A stretch of DNA of 55,329 nucleotides from Nostoc sp. NMS9 (GTDB lineage Bacteria > Cyanobacteriota > Cyanobacteriia > Cyanobacteriales > Nostocaceae). Shown here one piece after another: positions 45,273 to 54,105 of this stretch (positions within the stretch are counted from its first letter, which is position 1; the number at the start of each line of letters is the position of its first letter). The DNA lies in assembly GCF_017114995.1 (NCBI RefSeq), contig NZ_JABXKL010000022.1, positions 1 through 55,329 of the forward strand, in the 5' to 3' direction. The notes under the pieces were generated by a model. The model saw only the letters and a program-made list of their open reading frames with translations. It had not been told where the DNA came from and searched no databases. A program made the position numbers and the translations under genes.

Positions 45273-45665
45273 TTAGGTATTAAGCCGATCGCCAATATCT
45301 CTAAGTTCTCCAACTATATTGCCAATTGCAGCTACGCCGCCGCTTACAATGGCATTTGAAACAGCTTCCCCTAATCTGATTAGGGGACTTAAAATATCAA
45401 AAAAATTCTGAACACCTTGAATTTTTGCAGCCGCTTTATCAAGAGAATTAGTAGCCTCAATTATTTTTTGGGCTGGTTCATCTATATCGGTTAAAACTTT
45501 ATTTAATTCTATACTATTAATCTTGGCGGCAAAGTCCAAAACTTTTTGGCAGTCATTACTAATTGATTCTAATTCACTCGGACTAATTTCTTTAGCCTTG
45601 AAAAGCTCTGTTGCTCTCTTTTCAAGAGTTTCCTTTAGTTCATTAATCTTATCTCTCAAAGACAT
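45273..45665 (-). CDS. 130-residue helical protein of unknown function
   Basis: Not recognised. Residues 1-85 are amphipathic helices (INELKETLEKRATELFKAKE), residues about 87-118 are hydrophobic and Gly/Ala-rich (LSPLIRLGEAVSNAIVSGGV, AAIGNIVG), and the tail is GELRDIGDRLN. The pattern of long helices plus one hydrophobic helical hairpin is seen in pore-forming or membrane-inserting proteins, but this is only an analogy. A strong AAGGAGAG lies about 10 bases before the ATG. It is the third gene of a minus-strand trio with the 26-residue ORF and the lipoprotein. Confidence 0.68.
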   Translation of the reverse strand: MSLRDKINELKETLEKRATELFKAKEISPSELESISNDCQKVLDFAAKINSIELNKVLTDIDEPAQKIIEATNSLDKAAAKIQGVQNFFDILSPLIRLGEAVSNAIVSGGVAAIGNIVGELRDIGDRLNT

Positions 45666-45726
45666 AAATAATAACTCTCCTTTTTTTTAATGAATTGGCA
45701 ATAGGAAAAAATTAGATAAAATCTAG

Positions 45727-45807
45727 TTAAAAAGCGCGATCGACTTCTTCTACTAGAGGTTTTACTGAGATGACGTATTCATTGAGTATTCTTTGAATAC
45801 GTTTCAT
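45727..45807 (-). CDS. 26-residue ORF translationally coupled to the lipoprotein gene
   Basis: The ATG at 45807 overlaps the lipoprotein's TGA (ATGA, 45804-45807). The peptide is MKRIQRILNEYVISVKPLVE plus EVDRAF, an amphipathic helix. The overlap is a classic arrangement for coupled translation, and the peptide fits between two co-directional genes. It may instead be the decayed start of a longer gene. Confidence 0.5.
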   Translation of the reverse strand: MKRIQRILNEYVISVKPLVEEVDRAF

Positions 45808-46787
45808 TTTTTCTCATCAATTTTCTTGAATGAAACTTTAGCATTAAACTGACATAGTTGATTAATATCTTTGGGTTTTAGCCCTTCTGCAAATTCTTTA
45901 CTTAGTCGATTATGAGCTTTAACTGTAATAACAAGAATTTGATTATAAGCCCTGCCTGCTTGTTCTTTCTCAGACACTATTTTCATAGCTTGATTATAGT
46001 CTTCTGTTAATTTTTCACCTACTGTAATTCGCTCGACAAATTGTTGATAATTACTTGGATTGATTTTATCTTTGCCTAGCTCATTTAAAGTAAGAAAGTA
46101 GGATTTATAGTAAGTATCAATTGCGTTTGCTTCTATGCCTAAAGTTCCTTCCTTACTAAGGTAGTTGTTGTTTACAAGAAATATTAAGCCTCCTTTAGCA
46201 GGTTTATAAAGATCAACTTCATTCTCATCGGTTGCTGGAACCGAATTACCAGTAATATATTTATGAATAGGTTCATTAGTACAAACAATCGCTTTTTGTA
46301 GAGCATCCTCTCGATTTTTTTTAGTTGCTAAATCAGATAAAAATTTAAGAATTTGACTGCCTCCATCCACTGCATCCGAATCTAGTTTGTTGCTGTTAAT
46401 AGATAAATTTTTGAGACTTTCACCTAAGTCATCTATTGATTTATCTAAAGATAAATTTTTTCCGCTTGCTATAGCACCTAGAGCATCCATATAATCAATT
46501 AAAATACTGACTCCTATTTTAAAATTATCAGAATCAACTCGTTCAGTTGTCTCACAACTTTCTCGCCGCTCGTTGCGATAAGGGATTCCATTATCGGGAA
46601 CTAATTTAATATATCTAGTACGTCGTAAACAAGATTGATAAATATCTTCAGCAAAATCATTAGAAGCTTGTTGAACTATTTCTTTGCTCTTGCTAAAGTC
46701 TTCTACAGACTTAAAATTAGCTCCGCAACTTCCTAATAAAACAGCAATCGGAATAACGACACTGATTAAAGATTTTCTTTTGAACAT
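45804..46787 (-). CDS. lipoprotein, helical, unknown function
   Basis: 327 residues. The signal MFKRKSLISVVIPIAVLLGSC ends in a lipobox (LLGSC) with Cys21 as the likely lipidated residue. The mature part is helix-rich and charged, with several cysteines (CLRRTRY, CETTERV, CTNEP, LCQF). No known domain recognised. GAGGGT lies about 8 bases before the ATG. It is followed, with a 4-base overlap, by the 26-residue ORF and then the 130-residue helical protein, so the three probably form one operon. Confidence 0.72.
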   Translation of the reverse strand: MFKRKSLISVVIPIAVLLGSCGANFKSVEDFSKSKEIVQQASNDFAEDIYQSCLRRTRYIKLVPDNGIPYRNERRESCETTERVDSDNFKIGVSILIDYMDALGAIASGKNLSLDKSIDDLGESLKNLSINSNKLDSDAVDGGSQILKFLSDLATKKNREDALQKAIVCTNEPIHKYITGNSVPATDENEVDLYKPAKGGLIFLVNNNYLSKEGTLGIEANAIDTYYKSYFLTLNELGKDKINPSNYQQFVERITVGEKLTEDYNQAMKIVSEKEQAGRAYNQILVITVKAHNRLSKEFAEGLKPKDINQLCQFNAKVSFKKIDEKK

Positions 46788-47076
46788 TTTTACTTACCCT
46801 CGCACTATTGGGAAAATCGCTGTTGTTTCCTTCTCCACTCCCCAATTAGTCAATTTCGGAATTTTGCGATCGCATTAGAGGTTTTTTTCTAAACTCGATG
46901 CTTGCGGTGAAACCAATCTCAAATACAAGAATTCTTTCACAGCCTCTTTTACCTCCCTTAAAAAGGAAAGTATTTAGGTTTTCTAAAAATTATTGAGAAA
47001 AATTTTCATAATTGCTGAAATGGATAGACTCATAAAGCGATCGCTATTGCCTATCCTGAAATGATTTTTGTTATCG
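46788..47076. other. intergenic stretch, no feature
   Basis: No gene or clear repeat apart from a HIP1 site near 46867. It contains the promoter of the lipoprotein operon. Confidence 0.5.
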
Positions 47077-47183
47077 TAATACCAATTTGAAAAAACAATA
47101 CGACAAATAGACCATTTATAGAGACGCGATTCATCACGTCTTTACTCAAGGATGTATTGCAATCATTAATTGAATTGGTATTA
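47077..47183. mobile_element. 107-bp MITE-like element
   Basis: TAATACCAATT (47077-47087) and AATTGGTATTA (47173-47183) are perfect inverted ends with TA at the borders. The next bases (GAAAAAACAATAC on the left, GTATTGCAATC on the right) are also largely complementary. A degenerate GACGCGATTCATCACGTC hairpin lies inside. No ORF. Confidence 0.6.
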
Positions 47184-47197
47184 TTTATTGGAAATCC

Positions 47198-47449
47198 CTA
47201 ATACATCAAAAAATATTGCTCCAGGGTTGACGTTTCGGTGTTTTGCGCAGTCTGTAGCAACTTCTGCCTTCCCTGTAAGAACTTCCGCCTTGACATTTCA
47301 GTGTTTCGCGCAGCCTGTAAGAACTTCCGCTTTCCCTGCAAGAACTTCCGTCTTGACGTTTCAGTGTTTCGCGCAGCCTGTAAGAACTTTTGCCTTGACA
47401 TTTCGGTATTTTGCGCACTCTGTAGCAACTTCCGCTTTTGCGCTACCAA
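47198..47449. repeat. 21-bp-period minisatellite, open in several frames
   Basis: TTGACRTTTCRGTRTTTYGC recurs at 47227, 47290, 47353 and 47395: spacings 63, 63 and 42, all multiples of 21. The minus frame gives alternating heptads such as SRRKFLQ, GKRKFLQ, AARNTEM and TAQNTET over 83 codons. Two plus frames also stay open. Openness in several frames follows from the 21-base period and does not by itself show coding. Confidence 0.8.
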
Positions 47450-47474
47450 CTTCTGCTTTAACTTCGTTTATCTT

Positions 47475-47506
47475 TGTTGGGTTGCGCTTTGCTTCACCCA
47501 ACCTAC
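47475..47506 (+). repeat. GTTGGGTTGCGCTTTGCTTCACCCAAC hairpin
   Basis: GTTGGGT and ACCCAAC form a 7-bp stem with a 13-base loop, followed by TACAATTTTTTTT. It is a dispersed cyanobacterial hairpin and could act as a terminator on the plus strand. Confidence 0.65.
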
Positions 47507-47672
47507 AATTTTTTTTAACCCAAGCGTATTGGGTTATGAAAGGGAGAGAGGGAGGTTGTTAAGCGTAGTCGAAACACTGCCTTCTGCCTTCCTCAATAAA
47601 AATTAGTAAAATTACTCAAATTTTAGTCTTAAAAAATGCTCATAAGTTTGGTAAAATAGCCATCAATATCAG

Positions 47673-47744
47673 ATGGCTGGAGGTACTCGTAAAAGCAATC
47701 GCAAGCGTGCTGTATGCCAAGGTGTTGTTTTGACTACCAGCTAA
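47673..47744 (+). CDS. 23-residue ORF, doubtful
   Basis: ATG at 47673 encodes MAGGTRKSNRKRAVCQGVVL plus TTS. The composition is protein-like and basic, but I see no ribosome site or known relative. It is probably a gene scrap. Confidence 0.2.
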   Translation: MAGGTRKSNRKRAVCQGVVLTTS

Positions 47745-47781
47745 GGCAAGACGGTTAAACAGATAAAGAGAATGAGGAAAA

Positions 47782-48741
47782 TTAGGAAGATAAGGAATAT
47801 AAAGATTTTACCCACTCCCATTCCTGCATCAAACCCTCTTTTAGGGAGACTTGCGGCTGATATCCGAGAATTTTCTGCGCTTTAGATACATCAGCAGCTG
47901 TGTGGCGCGCGTCTCCCATCGCTTTTTCTATATGGTTTCTTTTGATTCGCTTCCCAACAATTTCTTCAATCGTATCTAAGACTTCTGCTAAAACCACCCT
48001 GCTACCACCACCGATATTAAAGATTTCTCCCACTGCTTGGGGTGTGGTGGCGGCGGCTAAATTAGCGGCGACGATATCACTAACAAACGTAAACTCCCGC
48101 GTTTGCTGGCCATCGCCGTAAATAGGAATCGCCTCATCGTGCAAAATCGATTGAAAAAACTTATGAAATGCCATATCTGGGCGCTGTTTGGGGCCATAAA
48201 CTGTGAAATAGCGCAATGTCACACAGGGCACACCAAAGTTTTTGTAATACAGGTCACACAACAACTCTGCTGCTAGCTTGGTAATACCGTAAGGAGAAAC
48301 CGGTTGAGGACAAATTCTCTCGTGGGTAGGTAATGTTTCTGCATCACCATATACACTAGATGAAGAGGCAAACACTAATCTTTTCAGGTGTTTAGCATCT
48401 TTAGCTGCTTCCAGCAAAACTTGTGTAGCGTTAACATTTCGTTCTGTATAGCCTCGAAAAGCTTTACCCCAACTTGCTCTGACCCCTGCTTGTGCCGCTT
48501 GATGGTAAACTACATCAACATCTTTTAGGAGTTTCTGCCAATCTAAAAACTGCATATCTCCTTCAATTAATGCAAAACCAGGTAAACGATATAAGTGTGC
48601 AACATTGTTTCGCTTTAACATCGGATCGTAATAATCATTGAATTCATCAATCCCGATCACTTCTTTTCCTTGTTTTAGCAATGTTTCTGCAAGATGAGAA
48701 CCAATAAAGCCTGCGACTCCAGTAACGATAATTTTAGACAT
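47782..48741 (-). CDS. NAD-dependent epimerase, nucleotide-sugar type
   Basis: About 319 residues from ATG 48741 (MSKIIVTGVAGFIGSHLAET; an upstream GTG at 48780 adds 13 residues without support). It is an extended short-chain dehydrogenase: GxxGxxG in GVAGFIGSH, the catalytic SSSSVYG serine region and YGITK (YxxxK). RYFTVYGPKQRPDMAF is typical of UDP-glucuronate 4-epimerase-like enzymes. It supplies sugars for polysaccharide or glycan synthesis. A single gene. Confidence 0.88.
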   Translation of the reverse strand: MSKIIVTGVAGFIGSHLAETLLKQGKEVIGIDEFNDYYDPMLKRNNVAHLYRLPGFALIEGDMQFLDWQKLLKDVDVVYHQAAQAGVRASWGKAFRGYTERNVNATQVLLEAAKDAKHLKRLVFASSSSVYGDAETLPTHERICPQPVSPYGITKLAAELLCDLYYKNFGVPCVTLRYFTVYGPKQRPDMAFHKFFQSILHDEAIPIYGDGQQTREFTFVSDIVAANLAAATTPQAVGEIFNIGGGSRVVLAEVLDTIEEIVGKRIKRNHIEKAMGDARHTAADVSKAQKILGYQPQVSLKEGLMQEWEWVKSLYSLSS

Positions 48742-49038
48742 GTTGCCGATTTTTATATCCTGATTAACCGCTATATTCACAAGTTAATAATTATAATCAA
48801 AAATTGGTGATTAATTGAGGATTTTTTTAGAGATTATTTTAGTTATATCAGCAGAAAAAATAATTAAAGTAATACACTTATATTGAAAATATGTTATTAA
48901 CTTTATTTAGCAATTGGTAACAATAAAAATTAAAACTTTACTAATTAGTGAAAGTTAATTTTTAGAATAAATGCAGTTAGAATTTAATGGCTAAAATAGG
49001 TCAGCAAATGGAATAATTAAAGTGATGGATAAATAAAA

Positions 49039-49275
49039 GAACCCCACCCCGCCTTTGACTTACGTCAAAGTCTCCCCTCCCCGCAGGCCTACGGTATATA
49101 CACAAGTCTAAAATAGTTTACTCACCTGTTTTTCGCCTCAGTTTTACCCCACCCTAACCCTCCCCTTGGAAAAGGGAGGGAACTAGATTCCTGTTTCCCC
49201 CAATAAACGGGGGGATTAAGGGGGGTAATTTGACTTGTGTATACACCGTAGCCCCGCAGGTGGGGTGTTAGGGGA
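49039..49275. repeat. palindromic repeat interrupted by a MITE-like element
   Basis: AACCCCACCCCGCC (49040-49053) with a TTTGACTTACGTCAAAG hairpin on the left, and CCCCGCAGGTGGGGTGTTAG on the right, together form one C/G-rich repeat that is split by the element at 49088-49251. Its halves re-join exactly if one copy of CCCCGCAGG is removed. Confidence 0.7.
49088..49251. mobile_element. 164-bp MITE-like element with 9-bp target duplication
   Basis: The ends CTACGGTATATACACAAGTC (49089-49108) and GACTTGTGTATACACCGTAG (49232-49251) are inverted with 19 of 20 matches. CCCCGCAGG flanks both sides (49079-49087 and 49252-49260), a perfect 9-bp direct duplication expected from transposition. The interior has no ORF. 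Confidence 0.8.
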
Positions 49276-49371
49276 CTTTTACATTGCATAAGTGTGAGAA
49301 TTGATGAAAAAATTGATCCACAAGAGTCGAATCAGGTATTCTCATTTTGCAAGGGACGCACGAGGAAATCA

Positions 49372-50649
49372 GTGAAAGTTTTAGTTGTTGGTAATGGAGG
49401 GCGCGAACACGCTCTGACATGGAAACTGTTGCAATCTAAGCAAATTGAGCAAGTTATCTGTGTACCAGGAAATGGGGGCACGGCAAGTATGGAAGGTTGC
49501 CAGAACTTGCCGTTAGCAGTAGATGATTTTGAGGGAATGAGCCGATATGCTCTAGAACATGGCATAACTCTGGTAATAGTTGGGCCAGAAGTTCCCCTAT
49601 CTAAGGGAATCACAAATTACCTCCAAGACAAAGGATTGATGGTATTTGGCCCAGTCAGAGCTGGAGCGCAAATTGAGGCGAGTAAAGCTTGGGCAAAAGC
49701 CCTGATGCAAGAAGCAGGGATTCCGACGGCACGGGCTGCGGTATTTACGGAGGCTGCGGCAGCAAAATCTTACGTTAAATCTCAGGGAGCGCCAATTGTT
49801 GTTAAAGCTGATGGCTTGGCGGCTGGTAAGGGTGTAACGGTAGCTGAAACAGTTGCACAGGCAGAAAGTGCCGTTGATGCAATTTTTCAAGGACAATTTG
49901 GCAGTGCTGGTGAATTTGTCGTCATTGAAGAATGTTTGATTGGGCAAGAAGTGTCAGTTTTAGCGTTGACTGATGGGTTAACAATTAGACCCTTGTTGCC
50001 AGCTCAAGACCATAAGCGAATTGGTGACGGCGATACAGGAGAAAATACTGGCGGAATGGGAGCATACAGCCCCGCACCCATTGCTACACCAGAGTTGATG
50101 GCACGAATTCAAACAGAAGTATTAGAAAGAGCGATCGCCACCTTACGAGCTAAAGGCATTGATTACCGAGGCGTGCTGTATGCTGGGTTAATGATTGCAC
50201 CCGATGGCGACTTGAAGGTTTTGGAATTTAACTGTCGCTTTGGCGATCCCGAAACCCAGGTGATTTTGCCATTGTTAGAAACACCCCTAGAAGAGTTGAT
50301 TCTAGCCTGTGTACAGCAGCGCTTAAGTGAATTGCCGCCCATTGCTTGGAAAGGGGGAGCATCTGCCACTGTCGTTGCCGCTTCCGGTGGTTATCCGGGA
50401 GAATATGAGAAGGGGCAGGTGATTACTGGCATTGAAGAGGCAGAGGCAATAGGAGCAACTGTATTTCATGCAGGTACAAAGTTGAACCAGCAACAAGAAA
50501 TAGTCACAGATGGGGGTCGAGTATTAAATGTGACGGGAATCGGAGAAAATTTTGAGCAAGCGATCGCCCAAGCCTACGCTAGTATCAAACATATTCAGTT
50601 TCAGGGAATGTATTACCGGAGAGATATCGGTTATAGAGTTAGGAGTTAG
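49372..50649 (+). CDS. purD: phosphoribosylamine-glycine ligase
   Basis: A 425-residue ATP-grasp enzyme that joins glycine to 5-phosphoribosylamine in purine synthesis. The start KVLVVGNGGREHALTWKLL is the standard N-terminus. Further marks are the ATP-binding VVKADGLAAGKGVTVAET, GENTGGMGAYSPAP and LEFNCRFGDPETQ. The GTG at 49372 has AGGA 8 bases upstream and matches PurD starts; the open frame extends to 49294 but those 26 residues look non-coding. It lies 160 bases before nblS on the same strand, a linkage known in cyanobacteria. Confidence 0.96.
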   Translation: MKVLVVGNGGREHALTWKLLQSKQIEQVICVPGNGGTASMEGCQNLPLAVDDFEGMSRYALEHGITLVIVGPEVPLSKGITNYLQDKGLMVFGPVRAGAQIEASKAWAKALMQEAGIPTARAAVFTEAAAAKSYVKSQGAPIVVKADGLAAGKGVTVAETVAQAESAVDAIFQGQFGSAGEFVVIEECLIGQEVSVLALTDGLTIRPLLPAQDHKRIGDGDTGENTGGMGAYSPAPIATPELMARIQTEVLERAIATLRAKGIDYRGVLYAGLMIAPDGDLKVLEFNCRFGDPETQVILPLLETPLEELILACVQQRLSELPPIAWKGGASATVVAASGGYPGEYEKGQVITGIEEAEAIGATVFHAGTKLNQQQEIVTDGGRVLNVTGIGENFEQAIAQAYASIKHIQFQGMYYRRDIGYRVRS

Positions 50650-50732
50650 GAGTTAGGAGTTATGCCCAATGCCCCATTCCCAATGCCCAATGCCCAATGC
50701 CCCATTCCCAATGCCCCATTCCCCCTTTCCCT
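50640..50732. repeat. GGAGTTA and CAATGCCC tandem repeats
   Basis: About four AGGAGTT units at the 3' end of purD are followed by ATGCCCAATGCCCCATTCCC-type units. The first lie in the last codons of purD (ending RVRS), so the repeat has reached into the gene end. Confidence 0.8.
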
Positions 50733-50809
50733 AACATATTTGTCAAATTAACTGTTAATTTTTAAGTTGTTGGGCTTTATAACAAAGACTACTAACAACT
50801 TTATTTAAG

Positions 50810-52756
50810 ATGCTAAGTCTGTTAAAAACAATTCGAGATGCGATCGCTAGTTGGTGGTCGGAATTCACCCTCCAGACTAAACTGCTGGCTGTAGCCACAA
50901 TGGTAGTTTCGTTGGTGATGAGTGGTTTGACCTTCTGGGCTGTAAATACAATTCAGCAGGATGCCCGGATGAATGACACCCGCTTTGGTCGTGATTTAGG
51001 GCTGCTGCTTGCTGCCAACGTTGCCCCCTTGATCGCTGACAATAATCTCACAGAGGTTGCCCAATTTTCCCAACGCTTCTATAGCAGTACCTCTAGCGTG
51101 CGTTATATGCTCTACGCCGATGAAAACGGCGAAATCTTTTTTGGCATTCCTTTTTGGGAAGCTGAGGTAGAAAACTCCCTTACCATTAAACGGCGGATAC
51201 AACTGCCAGAAGATTACCCTGGTGATGGGGAAAAGCCGATGGTGCGGCAACACACAACCCCAGATGGGATAGTTACCGATGTATTTATTCCCCTGATTGT
51301 CAATAAAAAATACTTAGGTGTATTAGCGATCGGGATCAACCCCAATCAGACCGCTGTTATCTCCACCAATTTTACCCGCGATGTCACCATTGCCGTTTTT
51401 ATCACAATTTGGGTAATGGTGATTTTGGCCGGAGTGATTAACGCCTTGACCATCACCAAGCCGATTAAAGAACTACTAGTTGGGGTGAAGCAAATTGCTA
51501 CCGGGAATTTTAAGCAGCGCATTAATTTACCTTTAGGCGGCGAACTAGGGGAATTAATTTTAAGCTTTAATGAGATGGCAGAGCGATTAGAGCGCTATGA
51601 AGAACAGAACATTGAAGAACTGACCGCAGAAAAAGCCAAACTAGAAACCCTAGTTTCCACGATCGCAGATGGTGCCGTGTTGATTGATAACAACATGCAG
51701 GTGATTTTAGTCAACCCCACAGCAGAGCGAATTTTTGGCTGGGAAGCCGCTAATGTAGTAGGTTGCAATGTCTTACATCACTTGCCAGCATCAGTACAAA
51801 TCGAAATCACCCGTCCTTTGTACGAAATGGCAGCAGGCGAATGCGAAAGCGCCGAATTCCGAATTTTTATTAACCAACCCACCCCGCGGACGATCCGCAT
51901 TCTCTTGACTACAGTACTCAACCTGCAAAGGGAAAGCATCAAAGGTATTGCGATTACTATTCAAGATATAACCCGTGAAGTTGAACTAAACGATGCAAAA
52001 AGTCAATTTATCAGCAACGTTTCTCACGAACTGCGAACGCCTCTATTCAACATTAAAACTTATATTGAAACCCTGCACGACTACGGCGAAGACTTAGCTT
52101 TACAAGAACGGCAAGAGTTTCTGCAAACAGTCAACCATGAAACCGATCGCCTAACTCGCCTAGTTAACGATGTTTTGGATTTGTCAAAACTCGAATCTGG
52201 TCGCAACTATAGCTTCGATGGCGTAGATTTAGCCCAAGCGATCGAGCAAACCCTGCGTACTTACCAACTCAACGCAAAAGATAAAGGTGTTGAACTTGTT
52301 CAGGAAGTTGCCCCTAATTTGCCGCTAGTATTAGGTAATTACGATCTGTTAGTACAAGTGTTTGGCAACCTGATTGGTAATGCCCTTAAATTCACCAAAG
52401 CCGGTGGTAAAGTAGCAATCCGCGCCTACCAACTAGATTTCAAACCCAGTCACACCGAATCTGCACCAGTGCGGATTGAAATTTCCGATACAGGAATTGG
52501 CATCGCCACAGAAGATCAACACTCAATTTTTGAACGCTTCTTCCGCGTAGAAAACCGAGTTCACACCCTAGAAGGCACGGGTTTAGGTTTATCGATTGTT
52601 AGAAATATCATCGACAGACATCGTAGTAAAGTCCATCTAGTGAGTGAAGTCGGCATTGGCACAACTTTTTGGTTCGACTTAGCTACCTTTGAAGAAAAAG
52701 CGCCACTGATACAAGTTGAACCTATTGCAGAAGCATCCAAAATCACCACAGTTTGA
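50810..52756 (+). CDS. nblS: NblS-type sensor histidine kinase
   Basis: A 648-residue membrane kinase. TM1 at about 25-47, a periplasmic sensor domain (about 48-190), TM2 at about 192-213, HAMP (about 214-265), a PAS domain (about 275-375), HisKA with the phospho-acceptor His406 (NVSHELRTP), and HATPase_c (NLIGNALKF, SDTGIGIATEDQ, GTGLGLSIVRN). Length, domain order and sequence fit NblS (Hik33/DspA), which controls light-stress and phycobilisome-degradation genes via RpaB. The purD neighbour supports this. Confidence 0.93.
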   Translation: MLSLLKTIRDAIASWWSEFTLQTKLLAVATMVVSLVMSGLTFWAVNTIQQDARMNDTRFGRDLGLLLAANVAPLIADNNLTEVAQFSQRFYSSTSSVRYMLYADENGEIFFGIPFWEAEVENSLTIKRRIQLPEDYPGDGEKPMVRQHTTPDGIVTDVFIPLIVNKKYLGVLAIGINPNQTAVISTNFTRDVTIAVFITIWVMVILAGVINALTITKPIKELLVGVKQIATGNFKQRINLPLGGELGELILSFNEMAERLERYEEQNIEELTAEKAKLETLVSTIADGAVLIDNNMQVILVNPTAERIFGWEAANVVGCNVLHHLPASVQIEITRPLYEMAAGECESAEFRIFINQPTPRTIRILLTTVLNLQRESIKGIAITIQDITREVELNDAKSQFISNVSHELRTPLFNIKTYIETLHDYGEDLALQERQEFLQTVNHETDRLTRLVNDVLDLSKLESGRNYSFDGVDLAQAIEQTLRTYQLNAKDKGVELVQEVAPNLPLVLGNYDLLVQVFGNLIGNALKFTKAGGKVAIRAYQLDFKPSHTESAPVRIEISDTGIGIATEDQHSIFERFFRVENRVHTLEGTGLGLSIVRNIIDRHRSKVHLVSEVGIGTTFWFDLATFEEKAPLIQVEPIAEASKITTV

Positions 52757-52795
52757 AAATTCCGGAAGCATCCAAAATCATCACAGCCTGAAGAT

Positions 52796-52961
52796 TAGAC
52801 CTCTTGCACAAATGCAAAATCTGCCCACCCTGCGGGATCTTGCTACATCCCCCAACCCCTTCTCCCAAAATTGGAAGAAGGGGAGCCAAATTCAAAGTCT
52901 CTCTCCCAAGCTTGGGAGAGGGATTTAGGGTGAAAGCTCATTGATTCATGCAAGAAGTCTA
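52796..52961. mobile_element. 166-bp MITE, copy 2
   Basis: It matches the element at 19983-20149 along its length, with a few substitutions and one deleted base pair. Its left end has one mismatch (TAGACCTCTTGCA) against the right end TGCAAGAAGTCTA. It lies 40 bases after the nblS stop. The less perfect ends suggest an older insertion. Confidence 0.85.
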
Positions 52962-53064
52962 TTAGGGATTGGGCATGGTTTGTTATTTTTGAACATTCCC
53001 TATACTGGCGATTTTGGATGAAGCGTTTGAAGGGATTGCCGCACTAAACTATAAGTAGGTTGAA

Positions 53065-53342
53065 TTGACTCGATATTTAATAACACTATCATTATTCCTC
53101 GGTGATAGAATTGCTGGAGTTAAATATCAGGTTTTCAAGGTTCGTCTCAAAAATGAAAAAGTGGAGGCTATCGAGTCATTTATTATCTGAAAACTGATCG
53201 AGGAATTATATTCGCTACAATTTATTCCAAATCCGATATTTCAGATGTTAGTAATGAAACAATTGAAGAAGCGATGCCTACGGCGGTAAACTACGCACAA
53301 TACGAGCAAGAAATTAAAATAGTCGATAATTCCGATGCATAA
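53065..53342 (+). pseudogene. small frameshifted gene of unknown family
   Basis: One frame reads DRIAGVKYQVFKVRLKNEKV EAIES to a TGA at about 53190; after a one-base shift it continues as YYLKTDRGIIFATIYSKSDI SDVSNETIEEAMPTAVNY to TAA 53340-53342. Both parts are protein-like and join neatly. The start (TTG 53065) is uncertain. The end includes a block shared with 5503-5529. A sequencing error would give the same picture. Confidence 0.4.
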
Positions 53343-53475
53343 ACCCGGATTTTTTTGATACATCATCAATTCCAATTTAGCTGGGGAGACAATTTAAATA
53401 TAAAATCGTAACTATTTAGGTCTGTATTAGACTCAACACAGAAGCGTTATATTCGCCACTCCCAAAAAACCCAAA

Positions 53476-53847
53476 TCAAGGCCTTAATATCACGAACAAC
53501 AAACAGACCAATAATAAACCCAATAGCAACAGTAAAGCCTGATTGCGTTTGACCCAACTTTTCACAGCTACAGCAAAACTGTTAGTGTAACGCTGCTGTT
53601 CCAACTCTAATTTTGTCTCTTCAATATTTTGGTAGAGGGTACAGTCTTTGGCATAGGGACGTTTAGGAAAATTGCAAGTATCATCAGCGTGATAGGTGCA
53701 AGTGTCGCACAGATACCCATCCCCAGCGGCGCGGTGCAATGGAATACCGGGATGACCGTAAGCTTTAAGTGTCGTCCGGCAATAGGGACAACTAATAGCT
53801 TGACTATCAACAAGTTGATGGCAGTGGGAACAAGATACAGTAGCCAA
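53476..53847 (-). CDS. zinc-ribbon protein with C-terminal membrane anchor
   Basis: 123 residues. CSHC (6-9) and CPYC (20-23) form an N-terminal zinc ribbon. A second Cys cluster (CDTC, CNFP, DC at about 47-69) could bind another metal. Residues about 102-121 are a hydrophobic anchor (ALLLLLGLLLVCLLFVIL). The start is a TTG (53847), as no ATG lies in frame upstream. A cyanobacterial protein of unknown function; a tail-anchored metal-binding protein. Confidence 0.78.
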   Translation of the reverse strand: MATVSCSHCHQLVDSQAISCPYCRTTLKAYGHPGIPLHRAAGDGYLCDTCTYHADDTCNFPKRPYAKDCTLYQNIEETKLELEQQRYTNSFAVAVKSWVKRNQALLLLLGLLLVCLLFVILRP

Positions 53848-54105
53848 AACCTTTAGCGCAAATAGGTAAACACTTTGATTCTAGCCATTTACAGGGATAA
53901 TGGGGAAATAGATACGTAGCCTGTTAATTTTGAATATGGCTAGCTTTCAAAATTGGTTACTTTATCAGCATAAGTACTAATTTTATGATGATTTTTTAGA
54001 TTTTATAAGTGATTTATATCACTCAACATAATTAAGGCTATGCCATAATCTAGCAAATATGAGGTTTTGTCCCAAGTCCAATAATTATTTAGAGGTAGAA
54101 AAATA

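Noticed and set aside
47198..47449. CRISPR array
   Set aside because: Units are contiguous and coding-period (21-base multiples); there are no distinct spacers and no cas genes.
47170..47606. Plus-strand proteins with repeated FRAACKNF / FAQPVRTSAF
   Set aside because: Openness in several frames follows from the 21-base repeat period; no start signals.
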